From: Marivirga harenae
Lineage (GTDB): Bacteria > Bacteroidota > Bacteroidia > Cytophagales > Cyclobacteriaceae
Direction of reading: 5' to 3'
DNA length: 64,000 nt
Assembly (NCBI RefSeq): GCF_030534335.1
Contig: NZ_CP130565.1
Span: 441,501 to 505,500, forward strand
Positions within the stretch are counted from its first letter, which is position 1. Each line of letters begins with the position of its first letter. The notes under the pieces were generated by a model. That model had not been told where the DNA came from. It saw only the letters and a program-made list of their open reading frames with translations, and searched no databases. This document shows, piece after piece, positions 28,281 through 37,758 of the stretch. The position numbers and the translations under genes were made by a program.

Positions 28281-29222
28281 TCATCTCCAATTGATGACCT
28301 GAATCTCGTTTTCTTCTCTTTTTTTCATATTATCAGGCAAATGATCAAGAATTTCTTTTTGAAGGGCTTCAATTATTCTTCTTTTTAGAAAGTCCCTTTT
28401 CATCACCAAGCTCACTTCTCTAAATGGTGTAGGTTTCTTAAATATTCTCAACTTCTTTAAGTCTTCTTTTGACAAATCTAATGTTGCCAATTCTGGCAGT
28501 AAAGTAACTCCACCTTGTTTGTCCACCATCCTTTTTAGAGCCTCCAGTGAACCGCTTTGGTAATTCAAAATATTATCAAAATTTCTGTTTTGGCAAATAT
28601 TCAATACTTGTTCTCTAAAACAATGACCTTCATTGAGCAACCAAAGCTCGTTATTTTCCAAATCTTTACCTGAAATGGGTTTTTCAGGAGGCTCTAAATC
28701 TGTTTTATGAGCGTATCCTAGAAATTTTTCATAATAGATTGGAATCTCTCTGAAGGAACTATCATTTAATGGCCCAACTAATATTCCAACATCAATTTCC
28801 TCAGATTTCAATTTGGCCAGTGTATTCTCAGTTAATAATTCCTGCACCTGAATATGAATAGCTGGATATTTATTCATAAAACTTTTGGCAAATAGCGGTA
28901 AAAGATAAGGTGCAATAGTTGGTATAACACCAATTTTTAAGGTTCCGGAAACCTCCATCTTCTGGTCCTCAATAATTTCCTCCATTTTCTTGGCTTCGTT
29001 GACAACTTTCCGTGCTTGTTCCAAGATCATGGCCCCAAGTTCTGTTGGAACAACCGGTTGCCGACTTCTGTCAAATATTTTTACACCAAGATTATCCTCC
29101 AATTTATTGATTTGCATACTTAAGGTTGGCTGAGTTATAAAACTATGCTCAGCCGCCTTCCCAAAATGACGATAAGTATCTAATGCGATGATATATTCCA
29201 GTTGAGAGATGGTAGCCTTCAT
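28281..29222 (-). CDS. oxyR: OxyR-type LysR-family peroxide regulator
   Basis: The 313-residue protein has the N-terminal LysR winged helix (FGKAAEHSFITQPTLSMQI) and a substrate-binding-like effector domain. The redox pair Cys201 and Cys210 in GHCFREQVLNIC aligns with Cys199/Cys208 of OxyR in both position and spacing, which supports OxyR over a generic LysR. It is divergent from the iron ABC transporter, so it may act on that promoter. That is inference. Confidence 0.88.
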   Translation of the reverse strand: MKATISQLEYIIALDTYRHFGKAAEHSFITQPTLSMQINKLEDNLGVKIFDRSRQPVVPTELGAMILEQARKVVNEAKKMEEIIEDQKMEVSGTLKIGVIPTIAPYLLPLFAKSFMNKYPAIHIQVQELLTENTLAKLKSEEIDVGILVGPLNDSSFREIPIYYEKFLGYAHKTDLEPPEKPISGKDLENNELWLLNEGHCFREQVLNICQNRNFDNILNYQSGSLEALKRMVDKQGGVTLLPELATLDLSKEDLKKLRIFKKPTPFREVSLVMKRDFLKRRIIEALQKEILDHLPDNMKKREENEIQVINWR

Positions 29223-29319
29223 TTATACAGAGAATTTTTATTTAAAATATTTATGCTTGCAATTTAAATAATTGACCCAAAATAAACGTATTATTATTTA
29301 GAATTAATCCAATTATGAT

Positions 29320-29327
29320 TAAATTTG
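29320..29327 (+). promoter_or_regulatory. Possible -7 element for the iron ABC transporter
   Basis: TAAATTTG matches TAnnTTTG and lies 28 bp before the ATG at 29356. No convincing -33 TTG is present at the expected spacing, so this is tentative. No clear Fur box was recognised in the 133-bp divergent region. Confidence 0.35.
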
Positions 29328-29355
29328 CTCTCGAAATTTTAAAAATACTAACAAA

Positions 29356-30396
29356 ATGAAGAATATACTTATTGCGCTCTTAGCTATTAGTACACTTTGG
29401 GCATGTTCTCAAGGATCTAATAAAGAAGGAGAGTCAGAAGAAAGTAAGGAAGTAAATGTTTACACTCATAGACATTATGAAGCAGACCAACAGCTTTTTA
29501 AAGATTTTGAAGAAAAGACGGGAATCAAAGTAAATGTTGTAAGTGCCAATGCTGATGAATTAATTCAAAAAATGACGTTAGAAGGAGAAAACTCTCCCGC
29601 TGATGTGTTAATTACAGTTGATGCAGGGAGACTGCACAGAGCCAAAACAGCTGACCTATTACAAGCTGTTGAATCAGAAACTTTGAACAGCACCATCCCT
29701 TCAAACTTAAGAGATGTTGACAATCACTGGTTTGGATTAACTGTCAGAGGTAGAGCTATAATTTACAATCCTGAAAAAATTAAGCCTGAGCAAATTGCTA
29801 CATACGAGTCGTTGGCGAATCCAGACATCAATGGAAGATTATTAATACGTTCTTCTTCTAATATCTACAACCAGTCACTGATGGCCTCTATAATTGAGCA
29901 TAACGGAGAAGAGGCTGCTTCAACTTGGGCAAGTTCAATAGTAAAAAATATGGCCAGAGACCCTAAGGGTGGCGATAGAGACCAAATTAAAGCAGTTTTC
30001 GCAGGAGAAGGAGATGTTGCGGTATCCAATACCTATTACTATGGAAAAATGCTGAACTCTTCAAGTGAGGAAGAAGTGAAAGTAGCTCAAGCTGTAAAAT
30101 TGTTGTTTCCTAATCAAGATGGACGAGGAACTCATATCAATGTCAGTGGAGCAGGAGTAGCCAAATATGCTCCAAACAAAGAAAATGCAGTGAAATTTAT
30201 TGAATTCCTAGTATCAGAGGAAGCTCAAAAAGTATTTGCAGGGGTGAACTACGAATATCCTGTCAATAAAAATGTAGAATGGGCTCCAACTTTAAAAGAA
30301 TGGGGAGAATTTAAGCAAGATGATTTAAATCTTTCTGTTTTAGGAGAAAATAATGATTTAGCAGTTAAAATATTTGACAGAGCAGGTTGGAAATAA
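29356..30396 (+). CDS. fbpA: Ferric iron ABC transporter substrate-binding lipoprotein
   Basis: The 346-residue protein has a lipoprotein signal with lipobox LWAC (Cys17). The FbpA/AfuA-type ferric-binding fold follows, with EVNVYTHRHYEADQQLF at the start of domain 1 and the iron-ligating tyrosine cluster YYY at 227-229 (SNTYYYGKM). It delivers Fe3+ to the permease encoded 3 bp downstream. Anchoring at the periplasmic face of the inner membrane is expected from the lipobox. Confidence 0.92.
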   Translation: MKNILIALLAISTLWACSQGSNKEGESEESKEVNVYTHRHYEADQQLFKDFEEKTGIKVNVVSANADELIQKMTLEGENSPADVLITVDAGRLHRAKTADLLQAVESETLNSTIPSNLRDVDNHWFGLTVRGRAIIYNPEKIKPEQIATYESLANPDINGRLLIRSSSNIYNQSLMASIIEHNGEEAASTWASSIVKNMARDPKGGDRDQIKAVFAGEGDVAVSNTYYYGKMLNSSSEEEVKVAQAVKLLFPNQDGRGTHINVSGAGVAKYAPNKENAVKFIEFLVSEEAQKVFAGVNYEYPVNKNVEWAPTLKEWGEFKQDDLNLSVLGENNDLAVKIFDRAGWK

Positions 30397-30399
30397 TTT

Positions 30400-32067
30400 G
30401 TGGGTAAGTTAAAGTCCATTATAAAATTTAAAAAGTATGCCAATGGTTGGTCCTTTGCTCTAATAGCATTGGTGCTGATTATTGGCTTACCTATTTACAC
30501 CCTTTTCTTCAAGCTTTTCGAGGAAACTACCGACAGTGTTTGGGGGCATCTAGTAAACACAGTACTGACAGATTATATTCTGAATTCAATCGGTTTAGTG
30601 GTAGTGGTCAGTATTTTGACCTTACTGATGGGTGTTTCTTCGGCATGGATCGTTAGCACAAGTAACATACCATTTCGCAGGCATTTCGAATGGATGTTGA
30701 TCCTTCCATTGGCGATTCCTACCTACATTGCCGCTTATACCTATGCCGGTATTTTCGATTACACTGGACCTATCCAGATATTTTTAAGAGATATTGGCTT
30801 TTCTGATCTTGTGTATATAGACATTATGAATTTCTGGGGAGTTGCCGTGGTCATGTCATTAGTTTTATTCCCCTATGTTTATGTAGTAGCCAGATCAAGC
30901 TTTATGAGCCAATCAGCTACATTACTTGAAGCCTCCAGAATTTTGGGCAGTTCTTCGTGGCGAACATTCTTTAGAATTGCATTACCGATCAGTAGGCCTG
31001 CAATTATTGGTGGCTTGTCGCTGGTCATGATGGAAGTCCTCAATGATTATGGGGCCGTAAAATATTACGGAGTTAGCACTTTTACAACAGGAATTTTTAG
31101 GGCTTGGTTTTCATTTGGAGATCCTAATTCGGCCATCAATCTATCTGGTATTCTAATGGCCTTTATCTTCATGATGATCATGGTGGAAAGATTGCAGCGT
31201 GGAAAAGTTAAATTTGATGAAGGTGCTAGAATTGGCAGGCAACTGAAGCGATACCAATTAAAGGGCTGGAAAAAATTCTTCGCCTGGATAGTTTGTTTCA
31301 TTCCACTATTTCTAGGGTTTATCACGCCTGTTTTTCAATTGATATTATGGTCAGTTCAAACCATCAAAAAAATAATCGATTTTGATTTTTTAATTCTGAT
31401 GGCCAATAGTTTTGGACTTGCTTTACTGGCAGCTTTTTTATGCGTTGGTTTTTCGGTCGTAATTTTATTTGCGGTTAAAGTCAATAGAAACAGATTTTTT
31501 AGTTTGTTGGCAAAATTTGCGGCACTAGGCTACTCAATACCTGGAGCAGTAATTGCCATTGGCATAATGATTCCGCTATTGGGATTAGATAAATTCTTAA
31601 TTGCTACCTGGGCGGAAAGTTTCAATATGAAAATCGGATTGATATTCAGCGGGACCATTTTCGCACTTACTTTTGCTTATGTCGTCCGTTTCCTAACCGT
31701 GTCTTTAAACCCTATTGAAGCAGCTTTTAAGAAGACCGGAGACAGTATTGATGAAGCTTCGTATTCACTGGGTGCAGGCTCATTCAAAACACTTATTAAA
31801 GTCAATTTACCATTAATTAAAAGTGCGTTGATTTCAGGAGGTATTCTTGTCTTTGTAGATATATTAAAAGAACTACCTTTAACCCTGATTTTAAGACCTT
31901 TTAATTTTCATACATTAGCAACCAAAGCATACGAGTTAGCCAGCGATGAATTAATAGCCGAATCGGCAACCCCTTCGCTCATTATTATCGTTATTGGCAC
32001 CATACCTATTATCATTTTGAACAGGCTAATGAAAACTACTAAAGCTGATGGAAGTACTATCAATTAA
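30400..32067 (+). CDS. fbpB: Ferric iron ABC transporter permease
   Basis: The 555-residue permease has two homologous halves, each with a BPD-transporter EAA loop: LEASRILGSSSWRTFFRIALP in the first (split at residue 20) and DEASYSLGAGSFKTLIKVNL in the second. About 12 membrane helices are visible. The start is GTG at 30400, 3 bp after the fbpA stop. An ATG start would lie further in and remove the first helix. The 3' end overlaps the ATPase gene by 20 bp. Confidence 0.92.
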   Translation: MGKLKSIIKFKKYANGWSFALIALVLIIGLPIYTLFFKLFEETTDSVWGHLVNTVLTDYILNSIGLVVVVSILTLLMGVSSAWIVSTSNIPFRRHFEWMLILPLAIPTYIAAYTYAGIFDYTGPIQIFLRDIGFSDLVYIDIMNFWGVAVVMSLVLFPYVYVVARSSFMSQSATLLEASRILGSSSWRTFFRIALPISRPAIIGGLSLVMMEVLNDYGAVKYYGVSTFTTGIFRAWFSFGDPNSAINLSGILMAFIFMMIMVERLQRGKVKFDEGARIGRQLKRYQLKGWKKFFAWIVCFIPLFLGFITPVFQLILWSVQTIKKIIDFDFLILMANSFGLALLAAFLCVGFSVVILFAVKVNRNRFFSLLAKFAALGYSIPGAVIAIGIMIPLLGLDKFLIATWAESFNMKIGLIFSGTIFALTFAYVVRFLTVSLNPIEAAFKKTGDSIDEASYSLGAGSFKTLIKVNLPLIKSALISGGILVFVDILKELPLTLILRPFNFHTLATKAYELASDELIAESATPSLIIIVIGTIPIIILNRLMKTTKADGSTIN

Positions 32068-33115
32068 GAATTTACATAAGAGATTTGGTAAGAAACTCCA
32101 GTACGCTGTTAATAATGCAAACTTGAGTCTACAGAAGGGAGAACTTTTAGCATTAGTAGGAGAAAGTGGTAGTGGAAAAACAACTTTATTACGGCTAGTT
32201 GCTGGCTTCGAAGAAGCAGATGCAGGGCAGATATCGATCAATGGTGATAAAGTTGTTGATGATAATTTCAGCATGAAACCTGAGAAAAGAAAAATCGGTA
32301 TGGTCTTCCAAGATTATGCTCTATTTCCACATTTAACGGTGGCAGACAATATAAAATTCGGACTGTCTAAAGGACAATTCCCTGATGTGCAAGGTAGAAT
32401 AAGGGAAGTAATGGACATGGTGGGTTTGAGCAGTTATGCCAAGAGATTCCCTCATCACCTTTCGGGTGGCCAGCAGCAGCGTGTAGCTTTGGCACGAGCT
32501 TTAGCGCCTAACCCACCACTAATCTTATTAGATGAACCCTTCAGTAATTTGGATGCAGTCTTAAAGGACCAGGTCCGGGAAGAAGTCCGGAATATTATCA
32601 AAAAGGCTGGCGCAACCGCACTATTTGTTACCCACGATATGCGTGATGCTCTTTCATCTGCAGACAGAATTGCGATTTTGAAAGATGGAAAAATACAGCA
32701 AGTGGGTACGCCTCGTGAACTTTATGAAACACCAAAGAATCTATATGTAGCCAGCTTCTTCGGGAAAATAAACGCAATGAATGCTACAGCAGAAAATGGG
32801 ACTTATAAACTTAAAGCAGGTGAAATCAATGGTGCCAAAACCGATAAAAAAGGGCAGGTATTAATAGCAATCAGACCAGAGAATATTGAAATCCTGACGG
32901 AGCCACAAGAAAATGTATTCCCTGCAAAAGTAGAATTAGCCCAGTATTTTGGTGACCACCAGCAAGTACATGCTGATATTGGATCGGAAACTCATGTAGT
33001 AATTCATGCCCATGAAAAAATCCTGTTTGATAAAGGAGATCATATCTATTTAAGATTTAATCCCAATAAAATTCATGTTTTGGATACATGTTGGTATCCT
33101 GGTTTGGTGAGTTAA
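32048..33115 (+). CDS. fbpC: Ferric iron ABC transporter ATPase
   Basis: The 355-residue protein has Walker A GESGSGKTT near 38-46, the Q-loop MVFQDYALFPHL, signature LSGGQQQRVALARAL, Walker B LILLDEPFSNLD and the switch THD. A C-terminal TOBE-like domain from about 245 (VLIAIRPENIEIL) marks the CUT1/ferric subfamily. It overlaps fbpB by 20 bp, indicating a tightly coupled three-gene operon. Confidence 0.93.
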   Translation: MEVLSIKNLHKRFGKKLQYAVNNANLSLQKGELLALVGESGSGKTTLLRLVAGFEEADAGQISINGDKVVDDNFSMKPEKRKIGMVFQDYALFPHLTVADNIKFGLSKGQFPDVQGRIREVMDMVGLSSYAKRFPHHLSGGQQQRVALARALAPNPPLILLDEPFSNLDAVLKDQVREEVRNIIKKAGATALFVTHDMRDALSSADRIAILKDGKIQQVGTPRELYETPKNLYVASFFGKINAMNATAENGTYKLKAGEINGAKTDKKGQVLIAIRPENIEILTEPQENVFPAKVELAQYFGDHQQVHADIGSETHVVIHAHEKILFDKGDHIYLRFNPNKIHVLDTCWYPGLVS

Positions 33116-33222
33116 TTATTGAATAAGCACTATATTATTACTTCTGCTTAAAATTCTATTGTAAGCCATTCTCTTTTTGGCTGAATTATTGTGATATTTA
33201 TAAAAGTAAAAATTTAAATCTT

Positions 33223-34068
33223 ATGAAAAGGCTATCCATATTCAGCATATTTGTTTCTATCCTGCTATTAAGTTCTTGTGATTTACTCAATGATGCAATC
33301 GAGGAACAAGAAAATACCATTGACATTGCAGCGGGCTTAAAAGAAGCCTTAAGAGTTGGTACCGACACGGCTACTTCCAAACTGGCTGTTGTAGATGGTT
33401 ATTTACGAGATGAAGCTGTTAAAATTCTACTTCCCGATGAATTGGAAGCTCAAATTAATGCACTCAAAGCCGTAGAGCTGAATGTTTTCGGTTTAGGAAC
33501 CATAACTGGGGATCAGATTTATAATACTGGTGTTCCATTTTTAGGAATTAATAGTTTAGCAGAGAAAGAAGAAGAATTGATAATGGGGATTAATCGGGCA
33601 GCAGAGGAAGCCGCTAAAGAAGCGGGGCCGATATTTTTTGATGCCATTCGAGGAATTACCATAACAGATGCAGAGAACATTTTATACGGATCTGATACTG
33701 CTGCAACTGCTTATCTTGTCAATAACACCTATCAATCATTGTTCGATACCTTTGAGCCAAAAGTTAATACTGCTGTCAATTCCGTTACTATAGGAAACAG
33801 AACAGTAGAGGAGCTTTATAGCAATTTTGTTAGCGAGTATAATAATATTTTAAACACCTCAGTTCCCATCGGATTTTTAGAAAATCAAAGTTTGGGTTCC
33901 ATTTCAGGCATCAACACCATTAATGAAGCAGATATTTCGGCTTTTGCGACAGGAAGAGGCTTGGACGGACTATTCTTAAAAGTACAGGAAGAGGAAACCA
34001 ATATTCGGAAAAATGTGAACGCAAGAGTAAATGAGATCCTGCAAAAAGTATTTGGCTTGTTGGATTAA
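33223..34068 (+). CDS. DUF4197 family lipoprotein
   Basis: The 281-residue protein has a lipoprotein signal ending in LLLSSCDLL (Cys about 20) and the DUF4197 body: GLKEALRVGTDTATSKLAV, EAVKILLPDELEAQ, and NRAAEEAAKEAGPIFFDAIR followed by ITDAENILYGSDTAATAYL. These match a conserved Bacteroidota/Proteobacteria family of unknown function. It stands alone after the iron transporter with a terminator downstream. Confidence 0.88.
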   Translation: MKRLSIFSIFVSILLLSSCDLLNDAIEEQENTIDIAAGLKEALRVGTDTATSKLAVVDGYLRDEAVKILLPDELEAQINALKAVELNVFGLGTITGDQIYNTGVPFLGINSLAEKEEELIMGINRAAEEAAKEAGPIFFDAIRGITITDAENILYGSDTAATAYLVNNTYQSLFDTFEPKVNTAVNSVTIGNRTVEELYSNFVSEYNNILNTSVPIGFLENQSLGSISGINTINEADISAFATGRGLDGLFLKVQEEETNIRKNVNARVNEILQKVFGLLD

Positions 34069-34104
34069 TCAATAGCATCACAAATATTTTAGAAAAGAAA
34101 AGAG

Positions 34105-34139
34105 GCCCAGAGATTTTATAGTTGCTGGGCTTTATTTTG
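34105..34139 (+). terminator. Terminator between DUF4197 gene and beta-barrel gene
   Basis: GCCCAG (34105-34110) pairs with CTGGGC (34125-34130) and is followed by TTTATTTTG on the plus strand. It ends the DUF4197 transcript and lies directly beside the stop codon of the convergent beta-barrel gene. Confidence 0.6.
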
Positions 34140-36815
34140 TTAAAAAGTATAATTCACTTTCAACAAGGCTCTCCTGCCCTGAATAAAATTTTGATAGGTG
34201 CTGACAAAGTATTCAGATAAGAAATCTCTACTTATTGCTTTGGTATCAAAAATATTAAAAACCTGAATATCAAATCTGAAAGATCTTTCTGGCCATTCGT
34301 AACTCAGTTCAGCATTGGCCAGCCACCAATCACTTAGGGTGTTGGTGCCATCATATAATTGGTATTGAACATCAAAATTCATTTCGAAGTTCTCATTCCA
34401 CACTGCTTCCCATCGATTGGTAAATGACTGCAAATTAAATTGGTTATTTGAGACTCCATTGGCATACTCCGTCAGCTGGAGTCCATATTTAATCGAACTC
34501 GTGAGGTACTGACCAAGATTAGTTTGAAATGCCAAACTATGGTTTTGATTCCGATGCTCGTTTTGCACCTCCACCTCATTAAGCCTATTCGTATAGTTTT
34601 GATATAAGCCATTTGATTCCAACGTTAAGCGGAAAGTTTTGAAGCGCTTATCAATCTTACCATTATAATTCAAATCATATTGCGGTGCACTACTGTTTAT
34701 CAAGCTTGAATTATTGACTAAGCCGTTAAAGTCCGTTGCCTCTTGAAATGAGTGCTGCACTTGATTAAAACTCGAGAATAAAAAGGCATTCATTCCATTA
34801 AATAAATTAAAGAAATGGTAATTAAGCTGTAAGCTATTGTAAAATGCTGGCCTTAAAGCGGCATTACCTATACCTATATTCTGATAGTTTCTTAATTGCA
34901 ATGCTTCCGTTAACCACTCTTCCTGCGGGCTGCGGACTTGTTGCTGAAATATAAAATCTAAGCCTTGAACACTATTAATATCATACTTCACTTTAAAGTT
35001 CGGCAGTAGGTAATGTGGATTGCTGGTTGCGCGTACATCTTCTTCTCTTACAGACATTCTTTCATCTTGTAAATAGAAATAGCTGAGGCCTGGAAGAAAT
35101 AAAAATGATTTCACTCTAGACTTCCATTGTAAACCAGCAGCTGCTATTGAAAAAGTGCGGCTAAAATCTATACGGTAGTCGTCTAAATTCTGATCTTCCT
35201 CATTTTCTAACGTTCTATTCAATGTGGACAATCGATGCTGGTAGGACAGAGAAACATCAAGATGATTTTTCTTATTCCAAATCCAATAATAGTGTAATTC
35301 AGATTGTAGCGTTTTAATATCTTGCTCACCATTTTCAAATCTACCAATGGAAGAATCGGTTTGACTTTCCAAGCCATATTGCAAATCCCAGATGTTACCT
35401 GATTGACTATTTCTCCATAAAAACTGATTCTCTACAGACAAGATATGATCCGGATTGAGCTGAGTATAATAGTTCAGTTGTTGATTCCAGCTCCATTCGA
35501 CATTTTCACTTTCAATATCAGTCTCTTGCCCTCCGGCCCAGTTAGAAATTGAAAATCGATCGGCAGTATTACGGCTGCTTAACCACTGACTTTTGTACTG
35601 CCAGTTGCTAAATGGTGATGCTAAATAATCTAATTGATACTGTCCAAGGATGCTTCCATATTTCTGTTGCTCCCTATTAATACTATTCTCAGGCTCTGGA
35701 CCATTCTCACTTAAAAATCTGCGGTTTTGTCTTTGCTGCTCCAAAACGTCAGCAGTATTAGCAATCATGTAAGCCTGATGTTGCCACTTTCTAGAGGCCT
35801 GATAATTGATGTTTAATCCAGCGAAATTGCTAGTAAGCTCTTGTACTTGCGTTTTATCTTTTTGAGGAATGGTATTCCTATCCTGACGTTCTTCAATTTT
35901 CAAGGCTCCGCCCTGAAGGCCCCAGGGGTTTTGAGCCTGCTTCATCCGCTGATAGTCATTAAAATTGAAAGCCTGCTCCCCGATATTATTGGCATCTAGA
36001 ATGGCATTCAGACTTAAATCCTTACTGTAGTAAAATGAATTTCCATGGCCGGCATAGCTATTTCTTAAACCTGCTCCTAAAGTAAGATCACCAAAAACCA
36101 TTGATTTCTGATCTTCCTTTAAAGTAATGTTCATAGCTATTTGATCGTTTGTGTTCACATTTTTTAATGTTGAATTTTCCTGATAGCCTTTTAAAACCTG
36201 AACCTTATCAATAGCTCTGGCAGGCAAGTTCTTCACTGCCATTTTACTATCACCATCGAAGAACTTTTTGCCTTCAACTAAGAGCTTATCCACCTTTTTT
36301 CCTTGAACAGTTACGCTCCCATCTTCTTCCACTTCAACGCCAGGTAATTTCTTTAATACATCTTCCAACTTTCGCTCATTCCCCTTGGTAAATGCTTCCG
36401 TTTTATAAATCAAAGTATCTCCAGATAAGGTTACTGGCATTTCTTTAACCACCTGTACTTCATCCATCAAGCCTTGATCTTGTGACAATGGAATGATTAG
36501 ATTCTGAATTCTATCCGGATCTGTAGTGATATGTTTTATGAAAGGAACGTAGCCTACAAAACTAGCTCTCAATTCCAACAGTACGCCTGTCTCGATGGTC
36601 ATCTTGAATTTCCCAGAGGCATCCGTAACCGCAAACGACTTGATTTCATTTGTGGTCGTATCCTTCAAAAGCACATTAGCATAAGGTATGGGTGTATTTA
36701 AAGAATCTACTACTTTACCTTCCATGCTGTAGTAATCTTTACTTTTCTGCGCCAAAACAGCGCAAGAAAATAGGATTACTGAAAAAATTGTGAGAGTGAT
36801 GGCTTTCATGTCCAT
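34140..36815 (-). CDS. TonB-dependent-receptor-like outer-membrane beta-barrel protein with carboxypeptidase-regulatory domain
   Basis: The 891-residue protein has a signal peptide (to about 23), then a CarboxypepD_reg-like Ig domain (GKVVDSLNTPIPYANVLLKD, about 33-115), then a plug-like region (RKLEDVLKKLPGVEVEEDGS and KLLVEGKKFFDGDSKMAVKN). A long beta-barrel ends in an aromatic C-terminus (LLKVNYTF). This is the outer membrane beta-barrel family that often accompanies GLPGLI proteins, and it lacks a clear TonB box. It lies 3 bp downstream of the GLPGLI gene and is likely controlled by the divergent two-component system. Confidence 0.85.
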   Translation of the reverse strand: MDMKAITLTIFSVILFSCAVLAQKSKDYYSMEGKVVDSLNTPIPYANVLLKDTTTNEIKSFAVTDASGKFKMTIETGVLLELRASFVGYVPFIKHITTDPDRIQNLIIPLSQDQGLMDEVQVVKEMPVTLSGDTLIYKTEAFTKGNERKLEDVLKKLPGVEVEEDGSVTVQGKKVDKLLVEGKKFFDGDSKMAVKNLPARAIDKVQVLKGYQENSTLKNVNTNDQIAMNITLKEDQKSMVFGDLTLGAGLRNSYAGHGNSFYYSKDLSLNAILDANNIGEQAFNFNDYQRMKQAQNPWGLQGGALKIEERQDRNTIPQKDKTQVQELTSNFAGLNINYQASRKWQHQAYMIANTADVLEQQRQNRRFLSENGPEPENSINREQQKYGSILGQYQLDYLASPFSNWQYKSQWLSSRNTADRFSISNWAGGQETDIESENVEWSWNQQLNYYTQLNPDHILSVENQFLWRNSQSGNIWDLQYGLESQTDSSIGRFENGEQDIKTLQSELHYYWIWNKKNHLDVSLSYQHRLSTLNRTLENEEDQNLDDYRIDFSRTFSIAAAGLQWKSRVKSFLFLPGLSYFYLQDERMSVREEDVRATSNPHYLLPNFKVKYDINSVQGLDFIFQQQVRSPQEEWLTEALQLRNYQNIGIGNAALRPAFYNSLQLNYHFFNLFNGMNAFLFSSFNQVQHSFQEATDFNGLVNNSSLINSSAPQYDLNYNGKIDKRFKTFRLTLESNGLYQNYTNRLNEVEVQNEHRNQNHSLAFQTNLGQYLTSSIKYGLQLTEYANGVSNNQFNLQSFTNRWEAVWNENFEMNFDVQYQLYDGTNTLSDWWLANAELSYEWPERSFRFDIQVFNIFDTKAISRDFLSEYFVSTYQNFIQGRRALLKVNYTF

Positions 36816-36818
36816 GAC

Positions 36819-37640
36819 TTAACCGCCTATTACGATTTCAATGTTCGAGCCATCTCCTTTACCTTGATATCTCTGCATCATCTCTTTCATCTTTTCTTCA
36901 GAAATGGCCTGAAATTCTTCTAGCGTTACTTCTTTTCCCTGATCAGGTACTCTAATCTCTTCTTGCTCCTGATAATTCAAATTCACTTTTGTGCATATAA
37001 AGTGACGACCGTTCGATTTTAATTCGAGAATTAAGCCTGGCAGTCCGAAATAAGTCGTTGGACCCTGAGCAACGGGAATATCCATGGTAAACCAAGCATC
37101 AATATGAGTGGTGTCTTTGGTTATTTCCATTTCCTCCATACCGGTGGCAAATCTCCGAGCATCCGAAATTCGAGTATATACTGCTTTTCTACAGCTGTAA
37201 TCCCCAATTTGCTTGGTTTCAGTGCCAATTTTCCACTCATACTTTGGCAGACTGTCAATAACTAAAAATCTCTTTCCCATTAATTCCTGACTATTTCTGT
37301 ATTTTCCCTCTTCCAGATTGCGGTACAGCTTATCCTTTGAACTTCCATTAGAAATTACCAATTCCATCCCATTGGAGGAAGCACTTGCCGGTCCTGAGTT
37401 CACACTCTCTTCCTGTTCCCACAACGACTCTTTTGCATTAAACTTTAATGTGTAAGTCTTTTGCATCTTCTTGAGCAGTTGCTGTTTTACAGCTTGCATC
37501 TCTTGCGGTGACATGGCGCTTGAGTCTAAAGAAAGTTCGATTTGACTCCTGCTTTCATAGGTGGCCACTCCACTGAATTGTTGTGCAAACAGGCCTGAAG
37601 CCAATAGTACACCGATGAATGTTATAATAAGCGTTTTCAT
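36819..37640 (-). CDS. GLPGLI family secreted protein
   Basis: From the ATG at 37640 the 273-residue product starts MKTLIITFIGVLLASGLFAQ, a standard signal peptide. An upstream ATG at 37688 would bury the signal and is rejected. The family signature appears as TYFGLPGLILEL, with the conserved EWKIGTETKQIGDYSCRKA-like segment (here YEWKIGTETKQIGDYSCRKA, 20 residues) before it. Function of GLPGLI proteins is unknown. They commonly pair with an outer-membrane beta-barrel protein, as here. Confidence 0.9.
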   Translation of the reverse strand: MKTLIITFIGVLLASGLFAQQFSGVATYESRSQIELSLDSSAMSPQEMQAVKQQLLKKMQKTYTLKFNAKESLWEQEESVNSGPASASSNGMELVISNGSSKDKLYRNLEEGKYRNSQELMGKRFLVIDSLPKYEWKIGTETKQIGDYSCRKAVYTRISDARRFATGMEEMEITKDTTHIDAWFTMDIPVAQGPTTYFGLPGLILELKSNGRHFICTKVNLNYQEQEEIRVPDQGKEVTLEEFQAISEEKMKEMMQRYQGKGDGSNIEIVIGG

Positions 37641-37690
37641 ATTTTTGTGATTTTCGTTTGATACAAAACAACTTAATAGATTCTTCAAAA

Positions 37691-37720
37691 AGCGTTAATG
37701 AGTGTTAAAGAGTGTTAAAA
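37691..37720. promoter_or_regulatory. Three 10-bp direct repeats, probable OmpR-family response-regulator site
   Basis: AGCGTTAATG, AGTGTTAAAG and AGTGTTAAAA run in immediate succession, each carrying a GTTAA core at an exact 10-bp period. Such helical-phase direct repeats are typical of OmpR/PhoP-type regulators. They lie in the divergent region, 51 bp upstream of the GLPGLI ATG and 39 bp upstream of the kinase ATG, so one site could serve both operons. Confidence 0.55.
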
Positions 37721-37758
37721 TCAAGATATGACTGCTTCCTTTTCTTTACCTTAGCAAT

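Noticed and set aside
29223-29355. Fur box in the oxyR-fbpA gap
   Set aside because: Only AT-rich, weakly palindromic sequence (CAATT-TAAAT-AATTG at 29260-29274) was found. It does not match a Fur consensus well enough.
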